Positions 17,499-25,504 of a stretch of DNA of 64,000 nucleotides are shown here, piece by piece. The notes beneath the pieces are model-generated. The model had not been told where the DNA came from, did no database searches, and saw only the letters and a program-made list of their open reading frames with translations. This stretch comes from Zunongwangia endophytica (lineage in GTDB: Bacteria; Bacteroidota; Bacteroidia; Flavobacteriales; Flavobacteriaceae). How positions within the stretch are numbered: the first letter of the stretch is position 1; each line of letters starts with the position of its first letter. The stretch covers positions 3,675,001 to 3,739,000 of the forward strand of contig NZ_JAUFPZ010000002.1 of NCBI RefSeq assembly GCF_030409505.1, in the 5' to 3' direction. Made by a program: the position numbers and the translations under genes.

Positions 17499-18497
17499 AT
17501 GAAGAAAATAACAAAAGCCACCTATCTAAAGTGGTATGAGGATATGCTGTTTTGGCGTAAGTTTGAAGATAAGCTTGCGCAAGTTTATATTCAGCAAAAA
17601 GTAAGAGGTTTTTTACATTTGTATAACGGGCAAGAGGCTATCCTGGCAGGAGCTTTACATGCGATGGATACCGATAAAGATCGTATGATTACTGCTTATC
17701 GTAATCACGTACAGCCAATTGGTTTGGGAGTAGATCCTAAAAGAGTAATGGCAGAGCTTTATGGTAAGGGTACAGGTACTTCGCAAGGTTTGGGAGGTTC
17801 TATGCATATCTTTTCTAAGGAACATCGTTTTTATGGTGGTCATGGTATTGTTGGGGGACAAATTCCTCTAGGTGCCGGGCTTGCATTTGCAGATAAATAT
17901 TTCAAAAGAGATGCCGTTACCCTAACATTTATGGGTGATGGAGCAACTCGTCAGGGATCGTTACACGAAACATTAACGATGGCCGTAAACTGGAATCTTC
18001 CAGTGGTTTTCTGTGTAGAGAATAATGGTTATGCGATGGGGACATCTGTAGCCAGAACATCTAGAAGTACAGATATATATAAATTAGGTAACGGCTACGA
18101 GATGCCATGTGCTCCGGTAGATGCTATGGATCCAGAAAAAGTTGCTGAAGCTTTAGATGAAGCAATTAGTCGTGCCAGAAAAGGTGAAGGTCCTACATTT
18201 TTAGAGTTAAAAACATATCGTTATAGAGGACACTCTATGAGTGATGCTCAGCACTATCGTACAAAAGACGAAGTTGCAGAATACCAAAAGATAGATCCTA
18301 TTACAAAGGTTAGAAACATTCTTTTAGAAAAGAATTATGCTACCGAAGAAGATATTAAGGATATCGATAAGCAGATCAAAGAGAAAGTAAAAGAATGCGA
18401 AAAATTCGCAGAAGAATCTGCTTTCCCAGAGAAGAGTGTGATGTACGATGTGGTATACGAGCAGGAAGATTATCCATTTTTACCCCATAAACTTTAA
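17499..18497 (+). CDS. pdhA: pyruvate dehydrogenase E1 component, alpha subunit
   Basis: The E1 alpha chain binds thiamine diphosphate and, with E1 beta, decarboxylates pyruvate and acetylates the lipoyl group of E2. The 332-residue protein shows the alpha-chain hallmarks: GFLHLYNGQEAILAGAL, YRNHVQPIGLG, GGSMHIFS, the ThDP motif starting GDGATRQGSLHE near residue 147 and ending in VENN, and the regulatory-loop region YRYRGHSMSDAQHYR. The E2 gene starts 5 bases after the stop. The beta subunit gene is missing from this locus and must lie elsewhere. The branched-chain enzyme is a less likely alternative, because the E2 resembles acetyltransferases. Confidence 0.95.
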   Translation: MKKITKATYLKWYEDMLFWRKFEDKLAQVYIQQKVRGFLHLYNGQEAILAGALHAMDTDKDRMITAYRNHVQPIGLGVDPKRVMAELYGKGTGTSQGLGGSMHIFSKEHRFYGGHGIVGGQIPLGAGLAFADKYFKRDAVTLTFMGDGATRQGSLHETLTMAVNWNLPVVFCVENNGYAMGTSVARTSRSTDIYKLGNGYEMPCAPVDAMDPEKVAEALDEAISRARKGEGPTFLELKTYRYRGHSMSDAQHYRTKDEVAEYQKIDPITKVRNILLEKNYATEEDIKDIDKQIKEKVKECEKFAEESAFPEKSVMYDVVYEQEDYPFLPHKL

Positions 18498-18502
18498 GAA
18501 CT

Positions 18503-20134
18503 ATGGCAGAAGTAATTAACATGCCCCGCCTAAGCGATACCATGGAAGAAGGTGTTGTGGCGAAGTGGTTAAAACAAAAAGGAGATAAAGTAGCTGAAGG
18601 TGATATTCTAGCTGAAATTGAAACCGATAAGGCGACGATGGAGTTTGAATCTTTCTACGAAGGCACATTATTACATATAGGAATTGAAGAAGGAGAAACA
18701 GCTCCCGTAGATACGCTTTTGGCTATTATAGGGGAAGAAGGAGAAGATATTTCTGGTCTTTTAAATGGAGGTTCTTCTGAAGCTGCTGAAGACAAGTCTG
18801 AGGAAAGTGAAGAAGAAACTACCGAAGACGAAACTGCTTCGTCTGAAGCAGGTGAAATTCCTGAAGGTGTAGAAGTTGTAAACATGCCACGTCTTAGCGA
18901 TACTATGGAAGAAGGTACAGTTGCTTCATGGTTGAAAAAAGAAGGCGATGAGGTTTCTGAAGGAGATATTCTAGCTGAAATCGAAACCGATAAGGCGACG
19001 ATGGAATTTGAATCTTTTTATGAAGGTACGCTTCTTAAAATTGGAATCGGAGAGGGAGAAACTGCTCCAGTGGATAGTCTATTAGCGATTATTGGTCCTA
19101 AAGGAACCGATGTTTCTAATGTTACTGGTGATAGTGCTCCAAAAAAATCTGCTTCTAAAGCTGATAAAGAAACTTCTGCAGCTAGAGAAAACGTAGAAGA
19201 AGCTACTTCTGCTAGTTCTTCTGATTCATCTTCAGAAGAGAGTGGACGAATTTTCGCTTCTCCTTTAGCTAAAAAAATGGCAGAAGATAAAGGAATTGAT
19301 CTTTCTAAAGTTGAAGGTTCTGGAGAGAATGGAAGAATCGTTAAAAAAGATATAGAATCTTACAAGCCATCTGCTGCTCCTGCCGCTAAAGAAGAAACTA
19401 CAAAGAAAGAAGCAGAAACTTCTGTAGCAGCACCATACGTGCCAGCAGGAGAAGAAAGCTTCGAGGAAATTAAAAATTCTCAAATGCGTAAGACGATTGC
19501 AAAACGTCTTGGCGAATCTAAATTTACTGCTCCTCACTATTATCTAACTATAGAAGTAGATATGGTGAATGCAATGCAGTCTAGAAAGCAAATTAATGCC
19601 ATGCCAGATACTAAGGTATCTTTTAATGACTTGGTAATTAAAGCTAGCGCAATGGCACTTCGCAAGCATCCGCAAGTAAATAGCCAATGGACAGATGGTG
19701 CAATGAAAATTGCGAAACATATACATATGGGAGTTGCTGTAGCGGTAGAGGAAGGTCTTGTAGTTCCTGTCCTTAAATTTGCAGATCAAATGTCGATGAC
19801 GCAAATAGGAGGCAATGTTCGTGACCTTGCAGGTAAAGCACGTAATAAGAAGCTTCAGCCAAAAGAAATGGAAGGAAGTACTTTTACAGTGTCTAATCTT
19901 GGGATGTTTGGTATTACTGAATTTACCAGTATCATTAATCAACCAAATTCAGCTATACTTTCTGTAGGAGCTATCGTAGAGAAGCCTGTAGTTAAGAATG
20001 GTGAGATTGTAGTCGGTAATACCATGAAACTGACTTTAGCTTGTGATCACAGAACTGTAGACGGTGCAACTGGCGCAGCATTCTTACAAGATCTTAAAAC
20101 ATTTATAGAGAATCCAGTGACTATGCTTGCATAA
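18503..20134 (+). CDS. pdhC: pyruvate dehydrogenase E2 (dihydrolipoamide acetyltransferase)
   Basis: E2 is the core of the pyruvate dehydrogenase complex and transfers the acetyl group from lipoamide to CoA. The 543 residues show two lipoyl domains (about 3-85 and 124-205) with lipoylated lysines K43 and K164, both in ETDKATMEFES; Glu/Ala/Ser/Lys-rich linkers; a peripheral subunit-binding domain at about 252-288 (ASPLAKKMAEDKGI); and a catalytic domain from about 325 to the end with the active-site His516 and Asp520 in DHRTVDG. The two lipoyl domains are 64/74 identical. It follows pdhA in an operon lacking pdhB and ends in a strong terminator. Confidence 0.96.
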   Translation: MAEVINMPRLSDTMEEGVVAKWLKQKGDKVAEGDILAEIETDKATMEFESFYEGTLLHIGIEEGETAPVDTLLAIIGEEGEDISGLLNGGSSEAAEDKSEESEEETTEDETASSEAGEIPEGVEVVNMPRLSDTMEEGTVASWLKKEGDEVSEGDILAEIETDKATMEFESFYEGTLLKIGIGEGETAPVDSLLAIIGPKGTDVSNVTGDSAPKKSASKADKETSAARENVEEATSASSSDSSSEESGRIFASPLAKKMAEDKGIDLSKVEGSGENGRIVKKDIESYKPSAAPAAKEETTKKEAETSVAAPYVPAGEESFEEIKNSQMRKTIAKRLGESKFTAPHYYLTIEVDMVNAMQSRKQINAMPDTKVSFNDLVIKASAMALRKHPQVNSQWTDGAMKIAKHIHMGVAVAVEEGLVVPVLKFADQMSMTQIGGNVRDLAGKARNKKLQPKEMEGSTFTVSNLGMFGITEFTSIINQPNSAILSVGAIVEKPVVKNGEIVVGNTMKLTLACDHRTVDGATGAAFLQDLKTFIENPVTMLA

Positions 20135-20161
20135 GCTAATCTGGATATTAGAATAGATAAG

Positions 20162-20190
20162 AATCCCGCGTTTAATCGCGGGATTTTTTT
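20162..20190 (+). terminator. terminator after pdhC
   Basis: A 9-bp stem AATCCCGCG / CGCGGGATT with a 6-base loop is followed by a T run. It ends immediately before the next gene's putative -7 region. Confidence 0.92.
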
Positions 20191-20202
20191 ATTTTAGCTA
20201 AT

Positions 20203-21153
20203 ATGAGAAAACCAATTAAAACTTTAGGAATTCTGGCTATTAGTATGGCTGGATTATTTTCCTGTAAAGCTCAGGGAACAGCAGAGATAGAAATTTCAGC
20301 AAACGATATGAAAGATAATTTGGAGTACTTAGCTTCAGATGATTTATTGGGTCGTAAAACGGGAACAGAAGGAATAGAAAAAGCAGCAAATTTCATTACA
20401 ACCATATTTAAGGAAAATGGCGTAAAACCTTATTACGATACGTTTCGAGATAATTTCACAATAGGAGATGTGAAGGCGTTTAATTTAGTAGGTTATTTAG
20501 AAGGGAATGATCCTAAACTTAAAGATGAATTTGTAGTTATTGGAGCACATTATGATCATATTGGTATAGTGAATGCTGTTGATGGAGATTCTATCGCTAA
20601 CGGAGCTAACGATAATGCAGCAGGAACCACAGCAGTGGTAGAGTTAGCTAAATACTTTGCAGAACTTAAAGATAACAAGCGAAGTGTTTTATTTATTCTC
20701 TTTAGTGGAGAAGAAATGGGCTTAAAAGGATCTTACCACAGTGCAAAAAGACTTAAAGAAGAAGGAATCGATCTATACACCATGATTAATCTGGAAATGA
20801 TTGGCGTTCCTATGAGCGGTAAAGATTATCTGGCATATGTAACCGGATTCAAAGAAAGTAATCTTGCTGAAAAATTTAATGAATATACAGGCGAGCAAAC
20901 CTTAGGATTTTTACCAGAGGCTAATCAAATGAATTTGTTTAAAAGAAGCGATAATTATCCTTATTATGCTGAGTTTAATGTGCCTTCACAAACTATTTGT
21001 ACTTTCGATTTTACAAATTACTCGTACTACCATCATGTAAAAGATGAGGTTTCAGAAATGAATCCGGAACATATGGCGAATGTTGTAGAAGCCATTATTC
21101 CAGGAATCCATAAAGTATTAAATACTCCGGAAAAGGAGATAAAGATGAATTAG
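20203..21153 (+). CDS. M28 family metallopeptidase, lipoprotein
   Basis: A 316-residue zinc aminopeptidase-type protein exported and probably lipid-anchored: the signal peptide ends in a lipobox with Cys21 (LFSC). The M28 zinc ligands are visible in order: GAHYDHIG, NGANDNAAGT, FSGEEMGLKGS and NLEMIG, with a last His-containing motif YYHHVKDE near the C-terminus. This fits a periplasmic di-zinc exopeptidase; the actual peptide substrate is unknown. The gene starts 12 bases after the pdhC terminator with a TATTTTAG element at 20190-20197 directly before it, and it is followed by the SDR gene one base after its stop. Confidence 0.9.
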   Translation: MRKPIKTLGILAISMAGLFSCKAQGTAEIEISANDMKDNLEYLASDDLLGRKTGTEGIEKAANFITTIFKENGVKPYYDTFRDNFTIGDVKAFNLVGYLEGNDPKLKDEFVVIGAHYDHIGIVNAVDGDSIANGANDNAAGTTAVVELAKYFAELKDNKRSVLFILFSGEEMGLKGSYHSAKRLKEEGIDLYTMINLEMIGVPMSGKDYLAYVTGFKESNLAEKFNEYTGEQTLGFLPEANQMNLFKRSDNYPYYAEFNVPSQTICTFDFTNYSYYHHVKDEVSEMNPEHMANVVEAIIPGIHKVLNTPEKEIKMN

Positions 21154-21154
21154 G

Positions 21155-21838
21155 ATGAAGAATGTTGTAATTACTGGAACAAGCCGTGGTATTGGTCTTG
21201 AACTTGTTAAACTTTTTGCTGAAGAGGACTTTAATATTTTAGCATTATCTAGAAATGCTGAACCTGTTTCTTCAATAGAATTGGATAATGTTAGTGCTTT
21301 TTCATTCGATTTAGGTACTGAAGTGGATCTTAAAAAAGCATCAGATTTTGTCGAAAATGAATGGAACGGTAAAGTCGATATTCTTATTCATAATGCCGGG
21401 GCTTTTTTAAATAAACCATTTCAGGAAACCGCATTAGAAGAGTTTAGAAGGATTTACGAAGTGAATGTTTTTGGTTTGATTGGCTTAACGCAGCAGTTAA
21501 TGCCATTTATGGATTCTTCGTCGCACATTGTAAGCATAAGCAGTATGGGTGGTGTACAGGGAAGTATGAAATTCGCCGGATTGTCGGCATATTCTTCAAG
21601 TAAAGCGGCAATTATAACTTTAACTGAACTTTTAGCTGAAGAGTATAAAGAATCTGGACCTGTATTTAATGTTTTAGCATTAGGAGCAGTGCAAACCGAA
21701 ATGTTAGCAGAAGCATTTCCTGGTCTTGAAGCTCCACTTTCCGCAGCAGAAATGGCTTCCTATATTAAGAATTTCAGCTTAACAGGAAGTAAATTCTATA
21801 ACGGGAAATTGCTTCAGGTTTCTAATAGTACGCCTTAA
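21155..21838 (+). CDS. SDR family oxidoreductase
   Basis: A 227-residue short-chain dehydrogenase/reductase. The Rossmann cofactor loop is TGTSRGIG at residues 7-14, the NAG motif is at 80-82 (HNAGAF), and the catalytic set includes Ser130, Tyr146 and Lys150 (SAYSSSK). It would reduce or oxidise a carbonyl with NAD(P)H, but nothing shows which one. It starts 1 base after the M28 peptidase stop and 9 bases before the SprT-like gene, so it is in one operon with them. Confidence 0.9.
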   Translation: MKNVVITGTSRGIGLELVKLFAEEDFNILALSRNAEPVSSIELDNVSAFSFDLGTEVDLKKASDFVENEWNGKVDILIHNAGAFLNKPFQETALEEFRRIYEVNVFGLIGLTQQLMPFMDSSSHIVSISSMGGVQGSMKFAGLSAYSSSKAAIITLTELLAEEYKESGPVFNVLALGAVQTEMLAEAFPGLEAPLSAAEMASYIKNFSLTGSKFYNGKLLQVSNSTP

Positions 21839-21847
21839 ATTGGATTG

Positions 21848-22447
21848 ATGAATCAGGTGCTTTCAAGATATTTGCCTAGTCATGCGGTAGAGCCGGCTTT
21901 TATGCTTATTCGTGATAATAACGTGCATCTAAAAGTGGTTAACGAACGCCGCACTCGTCACGGTGATTATAGAAGAATGCCAGATGGAACGCAGCAAATA
22001 ACAATTAATGCCAATCTCAACCAATATCGGTTTTTGATTACATTGGTGCATGAGATTGCGCACTTGCTTGCTTTCGAAAAATACGGAAGAAGAATTAAAC
22101 CGCACGGGAGAGAATGGAAACTTACCTTCAGAAACTTAATGTTGCCATTTATCCATCCTGAAATCTTTCCTTCAAAACTATTACCGCTTATTGCCAGACA
22201 TTTCAAAAATCCCACAGCAAGTAGTGATACAGATGCAAGATTATCTATCGCATTAAAAAGTTTTGATCAACCAAACGATAAAAACTATATTTTTGAAGTG
22301 CCGGCTGGTGCATTATTCAGAATTTATAACGGAAAGGTTTTTAAAAAAGGACCAAGAAGAATTAAGCGTTATGAGTGTCTGGAAGTGAATAGCGGTAAAA
22401 TTTATTTATTTCAACCCAATGCTGAAGTTGAGCTAATTAAAGCTTAG
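21848..22447 (+). CDS. SprT-like zinc metallopeptidase domain protein
   Basis: A 199-residue protein with a SprT/Spartan-like zinc motif: His68-Glu69-Ile-Ala-His72 (HEIAH) and a third probable ligand His86 in KPHGREW, spaced as in the SprT family. The C-terminal half (residues ~120-199) has no motif that I recognise, apart from a lysine/arginine-rich stretch KKGPRRIKRYECLEV that resembles the zinc-ribbon position of SprT but has only one cysteine. Members of this superfamily cleave DNA-protein crosslinks in eukaryotes; the bacterial role is unknown. An in-frame TTG at 21845 is a poorer start than the ATG at 21848. Confidence 0.85.
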   Translation: MNQVLSRYLPSHAVEPAFMLIRDNNVHLKVVNERRTRHGDYRRMPDGTQQITINANLNQYRFLITLVHEIAHLLAFEKYGRRIKPHGREWKLTFRNLMLPFIHPEIFPSKLLPLIARHFKNPTASSDTDARLSIALKSFDQPNDKNYIFEVPAGALFRIYNGKVFKKGPRRIKRYECLEVNSGKIYLFQPNAEVELIKA

Positions 22448-22469
22448 CTTTCTTTTGCTTCTATATTAT

Positions 22470-23888
22470 ATGGAAAACGAAAACAAGAATGCCGAAATTC
22501 AGGAGGAATATCAAGCAAAAGCAAAAGGCTTTTTTCAGAGCACAAAAGTTTTTATAAATGATCTTTTAGATATAAGAACTGATAGTGATCGAGAATCAAC
22601 CTTAGAGGCTGTAAGGAGAGATATTTCATTTAAAGGCCATAATGCCTGGATTTTAATCTTCTCTATTTTTGTGGCCTCCATAGGGCTTAATGTAAGCAGT
22701 ACGGCGGTGGTTATTGGAGCCATGCTTATTTCACCACTTATGGGACCAATTGTAGGAATCGGTATGTCGGTTGCGATAAATGATGTAGATACACTTAGAA
22801 AGTCGCTCAAAAACCTCGGGATAATGGTAGTGCTGAGTGTGCTTACGGCTTTTGTATATTTCAAAATTTCTCCGGTTACAGAAATCACTCCAGAATTAGA
22901 AGCTAGAACTTATCCTACCATATTGGATGTTTTAGTAGCTATTTTTGGTGGTTTGGCGCTCATAGTAGGAAAGTCCAAAAAAGGAACTATCGCCAGTGTA
23001 ATTATGGGAGTAGCGATTGCTACAGCCTTAATGCCTCCCCTTTGTACCGTAGGCTTTAGTCTTGCAAATACACAATGGCAAAATGCCGGTGGCGCATTTT
23101 ATCTTTTTTCTATAAATGCTGTTTTTATAGCGCTTTCTACTTTTGCGGTGGCTAAACTTTTAGGTTTTCCATTAGTTCGTTATGCCAATAGTAAAAGACG
23201 TCGAAGAACCGCTCAAATCGCTTCAGCAGTAGCGGTGATTGTTATGATTCCCAGTATTATTCTATTTATCAATCTTTTGAATAAAACCTTATTCGAGACG
23301 AAAGCGAAAGATTTTGTAAGTAACGATATTCGTTATTTAGGAGCCGAAGTTTTAAAGCAGGAATCCGATTTTGATAACAGAAGGATTGATATCTATATGA
23401 TAGGTAAGCGAGTGCCGGAAGGTACAGTAGCCACTTGGCGCGCAAAGCTGAACGAAATCGAAGCCCTTAAGGAATCGCAACTTATTGTTCATCAAAACGC
23501 TGAAGACGGCGGAAACTTAGATCAATTATCCTCGCAGGTTCGTAGTGGTATTTTGGAAGATCTTTACATGAAAAATCAGGAAGTTGTCGAAAATAAAGAT
23601 GCTAAAATTCGATTGTTAGAAGACCAAATAAAACGATACCGAACTTCTTTATTCGATTTTGAAAGTCTTAGTAAAGAAGCTCAGGTGAATTATAGCGAAA
23701 TCAAGAACCTTGGCTATTCTAATCAGGTTGTTACCGATTTTCAGAAAGTCGATACCATTCCAACATTTACAATTACCTGGAAAGATAAAGTTACCGCTAC
23801 TGAAAAAGAAAATAGCAGAAAGAAATTCGAAAACTGGTTAAATGTTCGGTTACAACTGGACACGCTAAATGTGAAATCTGCTAATTAG
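22470..23888 (+). CDS. DUF389 domain (TIGR00341-type) membrane protein
   Basis: A 472-residue protein with an N-terminal cytoplasmic stretch, then a hydrophobic block of about six membrane spans (residues ~55-275) carrying the DUF389 pattern SSTAVVIGAMLISPLMGPIVGIG and ATALMPPLCTVG, and a soluble C-terminal half (about 276-472) rich in charged residues and predicted coil. No biochemical function is established for DUF389. An in-frame TTG at 22455 would add five residues; the ATG at 22470 is preferred. It is the last gene of the run and overlaps the convergent ABC gene by four bases at the stop codons. Confidence 0.88.
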   Translation: MENENKNAEIQEEYQAKAKGFFQSTKVFINDLLDIRTDSDRESTLEAVRRDISFKGHNAWILIFSIFVASIGLNVSSTAVVIGAMLISPLMGPIVGIGMSVAINDVDTLRKSLKNLGIMVVLSVLTAFVYFKISPVTEITPELEARTYPTILDVLVAIFGGLALIVGKSKKGTIASVIMGVAIATALMPPLCTVGFSLANTQWQNAGGAFYLFSINAVFIALSTFAVAKLLGFPLVRYANSKRRRRTAQIASAVAVIVMIPSIILFINLLNKTLFETKAKDFVSNDIRYLGAEVLKQESDFDNRRIDIYMIGKRVPEGTVATWRAKLNEIEALKESQLIVHQNAEDGGNLDQLSSQVRSGILEDLYMKNQEVVENKDAKIRLLEDQIKRYRTSLFDFESLSKEAQVNYSEIKNLGYSNQVVTDFQKVDTIPTFTITWKDKVTATEKENSRKKFENWLNVRLQLDTLNVKSAN

Positions 23889-24649
23889 TAGCCCTGCAGT
23901 TGCGCTTCTCTTACTTTTTTAAATAGGTCTGAAGAATACACAAAATCGGTTACTGTCTTGTCTGTGGTCTTGAAAATTTCGTCTTTGTTACCAGTCCACG
24001 CCAAAACTCCATCTTTTAAAAACGCAATTTTTTCTCCAATTTCAAGAACCGAGTTCATATCGTGAGTAATGATAATTGTGGTTATGTCATACTCATGTGT
24101 GATTTTCTGAATTAAATTGTCAATAACCGTAGCGGTTGTTGGATCCAATCCCGAGTTAGGTTCATCACAAAATAAATATTTTGGCTGATTTACAATAGCG
24201 CGTGCTATAGAAACACGTTTTTGCATACCACCACTAATTTCCGAAGGGAATTTATCATCTGCACCAACAAGATTTACGCGTTCTAAAACAAGACTAACGC
24301 GTTCTTCCATCTTCGCTTTCTTCATCTTGGTGAACATTTTCAGCGGAAACATAACATTTTCTTTAACTGTCATAGAGTCAAAAAGTGCTCCTCCCTGAAA
24401 AACCATCCCTATTTCTTTCCGAAGTTCTCTTCTTTCTTCATCAGAAAATTCACTATAGGGTTTGCCATCGTATTCAATTACGCCTTGTTCAGGAGTAAAA
24501 AGACCGAGCATGTTTTTTAAAAAAACACTTTTTCCAGATCCAGATTGGCCAATTATTAAGTTGGTTTTTCCGCGTTCGAAAACAAAATCAATACCTTTTA
24601 AAACCTCTTCGCCATTGAAAGCTTTATGTAAACCTTTTACCTCTATCAT
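23885..24649 (-). CDS. MlaF-like ABC transporter ATP-binding protein
   Basis: A 254-residue ATPase for an MCE-type phospholipid transporter. Walker A is GQSGSGKS at residues 34-41, the signature is SGGMQKRVSIARA around 139-151, and Walker B FCDEPNSGLDP follows. The GGMQKR form of the signature is typical of MlaF/Ttg2A proteins. The start codon lies 2 bases after the stop of the permease gene, so the two form an operon. No MlaD (MCE) gene is adjacent. It should sit on the inner face of the cytoplasmic membrane and power lipid movement between membranes; the direction is not known. Confidence 0.92.
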   Translation of the reverse strand: MIEVKGLHKAFNGEEVLKGIDFVFERGKTNLIIGQSGSGKSVFLKNMLGLFTPEQGVIEYDGKPYSEFSDEERRELRKEIGMVFQGGALFDSMTVKENVMFPLKMFTKMKKAKMEERVSLVLERVNLVGADDKFPSEISGGMQKRVSIARAIVNQPKYLFCDEPNSGLDPTTATVIDNLIQKITHEYDITTIIITHDMNSVLEIGEKIAFLKDGVLAWTGNKDEIFKTTDKTVTDFVYSSDLFKKVREAQLQGY

Positions 24650-24651
24650 AA

Positions 24652-25389
24652 TTAACTAAGTAATAATTGAGTAACAACATAGTTGGTAACAATAAGTACC
24701 ACACTGGTCCAAACAAATGCAGTGGTACTTGCATGACCAACCTCTAAGGCTCCTCCTTTCATGTAATACCCGTGATATGCGGGAACAGTAGAAAGAATAA
24801 TTGCAAACAGAAATGTTTTTATGAATGCATATATAAGATGGAATGTAGTAAAATCATCCTGTAATCCTGTAATGAATTGTTCGGGAGATACAAATCCTCC
24901 AAATACTGCAGCAACATAAGCGCCTAGTATTCCTAAAAACATAGAGATAGCGATAACAAAAGGATACGTCATCATCGCTACAATTTTAGGGAAAATCAGG
25001 TAGTTTTTAGAGTTGATTCCCATAACCTCTAAAGCATCAATTTGTTCGGTTACCCGCATAGATCCGATACTTGATGTTATAAAAGAGCCCACTTTACCTG
25101 CCATAATTATGGAAATAAAAGTAGGAGCAAATTCTAAAATCACCGATTGTCGCGCTGCATAGGCTACGAGGCTTTTAGGAATTAATGGGTTGTTGAGGTT
25201 TAGTGCCGTTTGGATTGCAACAACTGCTCCTATAAAAAAAGAGAGAAAACATACAATACCCATCGAACCAATGATAAGTTCATCGATTTCCTTAAATATA
25301 AGATCCTTTAAGACCGATCTTTTGGTCATTCTGGCAAATATACCTTTCAGCATGATAAAGTATTCGCCAATGGAGTGCAGGTAGGTCAT
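24652..25389 (-). CDS. MlaE-like ABC transporter permease
   Basis: A 245-residue inner-membrane permease of the MlaE family, partner of the ATPase downstream. It has the expected arrangement of an N-terminal amphipathic helix and about five membrane helices, with the family motifs FFIGAVVAIQTALNL and the region around AGKVGSFITSSIGSMRVTEQIDALEVMGI, which is the most conserved segment of MlaE proteins. It is the first gene of a two-gene minus-strand operon, divergent from pafA. The first residues overlap no other gene. Confidence 0.93.
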   Translation of the reverse strand: MTYLHSIGEYFIMLKGIFARMTKRSVLKDLIFKEIDELIIGSMGIVCFLSFFIGAVVAIQTALNLNNPLIPKSLVAYAARQSVILEFAPTFISIIMAGKVGSFITSSIGSMRVTEQIDALEVMGINSKNYLIFPKIVAMMTYPFVIAISMFLGILGAYVAAVFGGFVSPEQFITGLQDDFTTFHLIYAFIKTFLFAIILSTVPAYHGYYMKGGALEVGHASTTAFVWTSVVLIVTNYVVTQLLLS

Positions 25390-25473
25390 TAAACAATTTT
25401 TGTAAAGCTAAAATACTAAATTTTACTTCGAAAGTATTTAACGTAGAATTAATCTTTAAATTTATAAGTTTCT

Positions 25474-25481
25474 TACTTTTG
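25474..25481 (+). promoter_or_regulatory. probable pafA promoter -7 box
   Basis: TACTTTTG matches TAnnTTTG exactly, 23 bases before the pafA ATG. No strong -33 element is seen. Confidence 0.45.
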
Positions 25482-25504
25482 AAGCATTCTTCAAAATAGT
25501 TATT

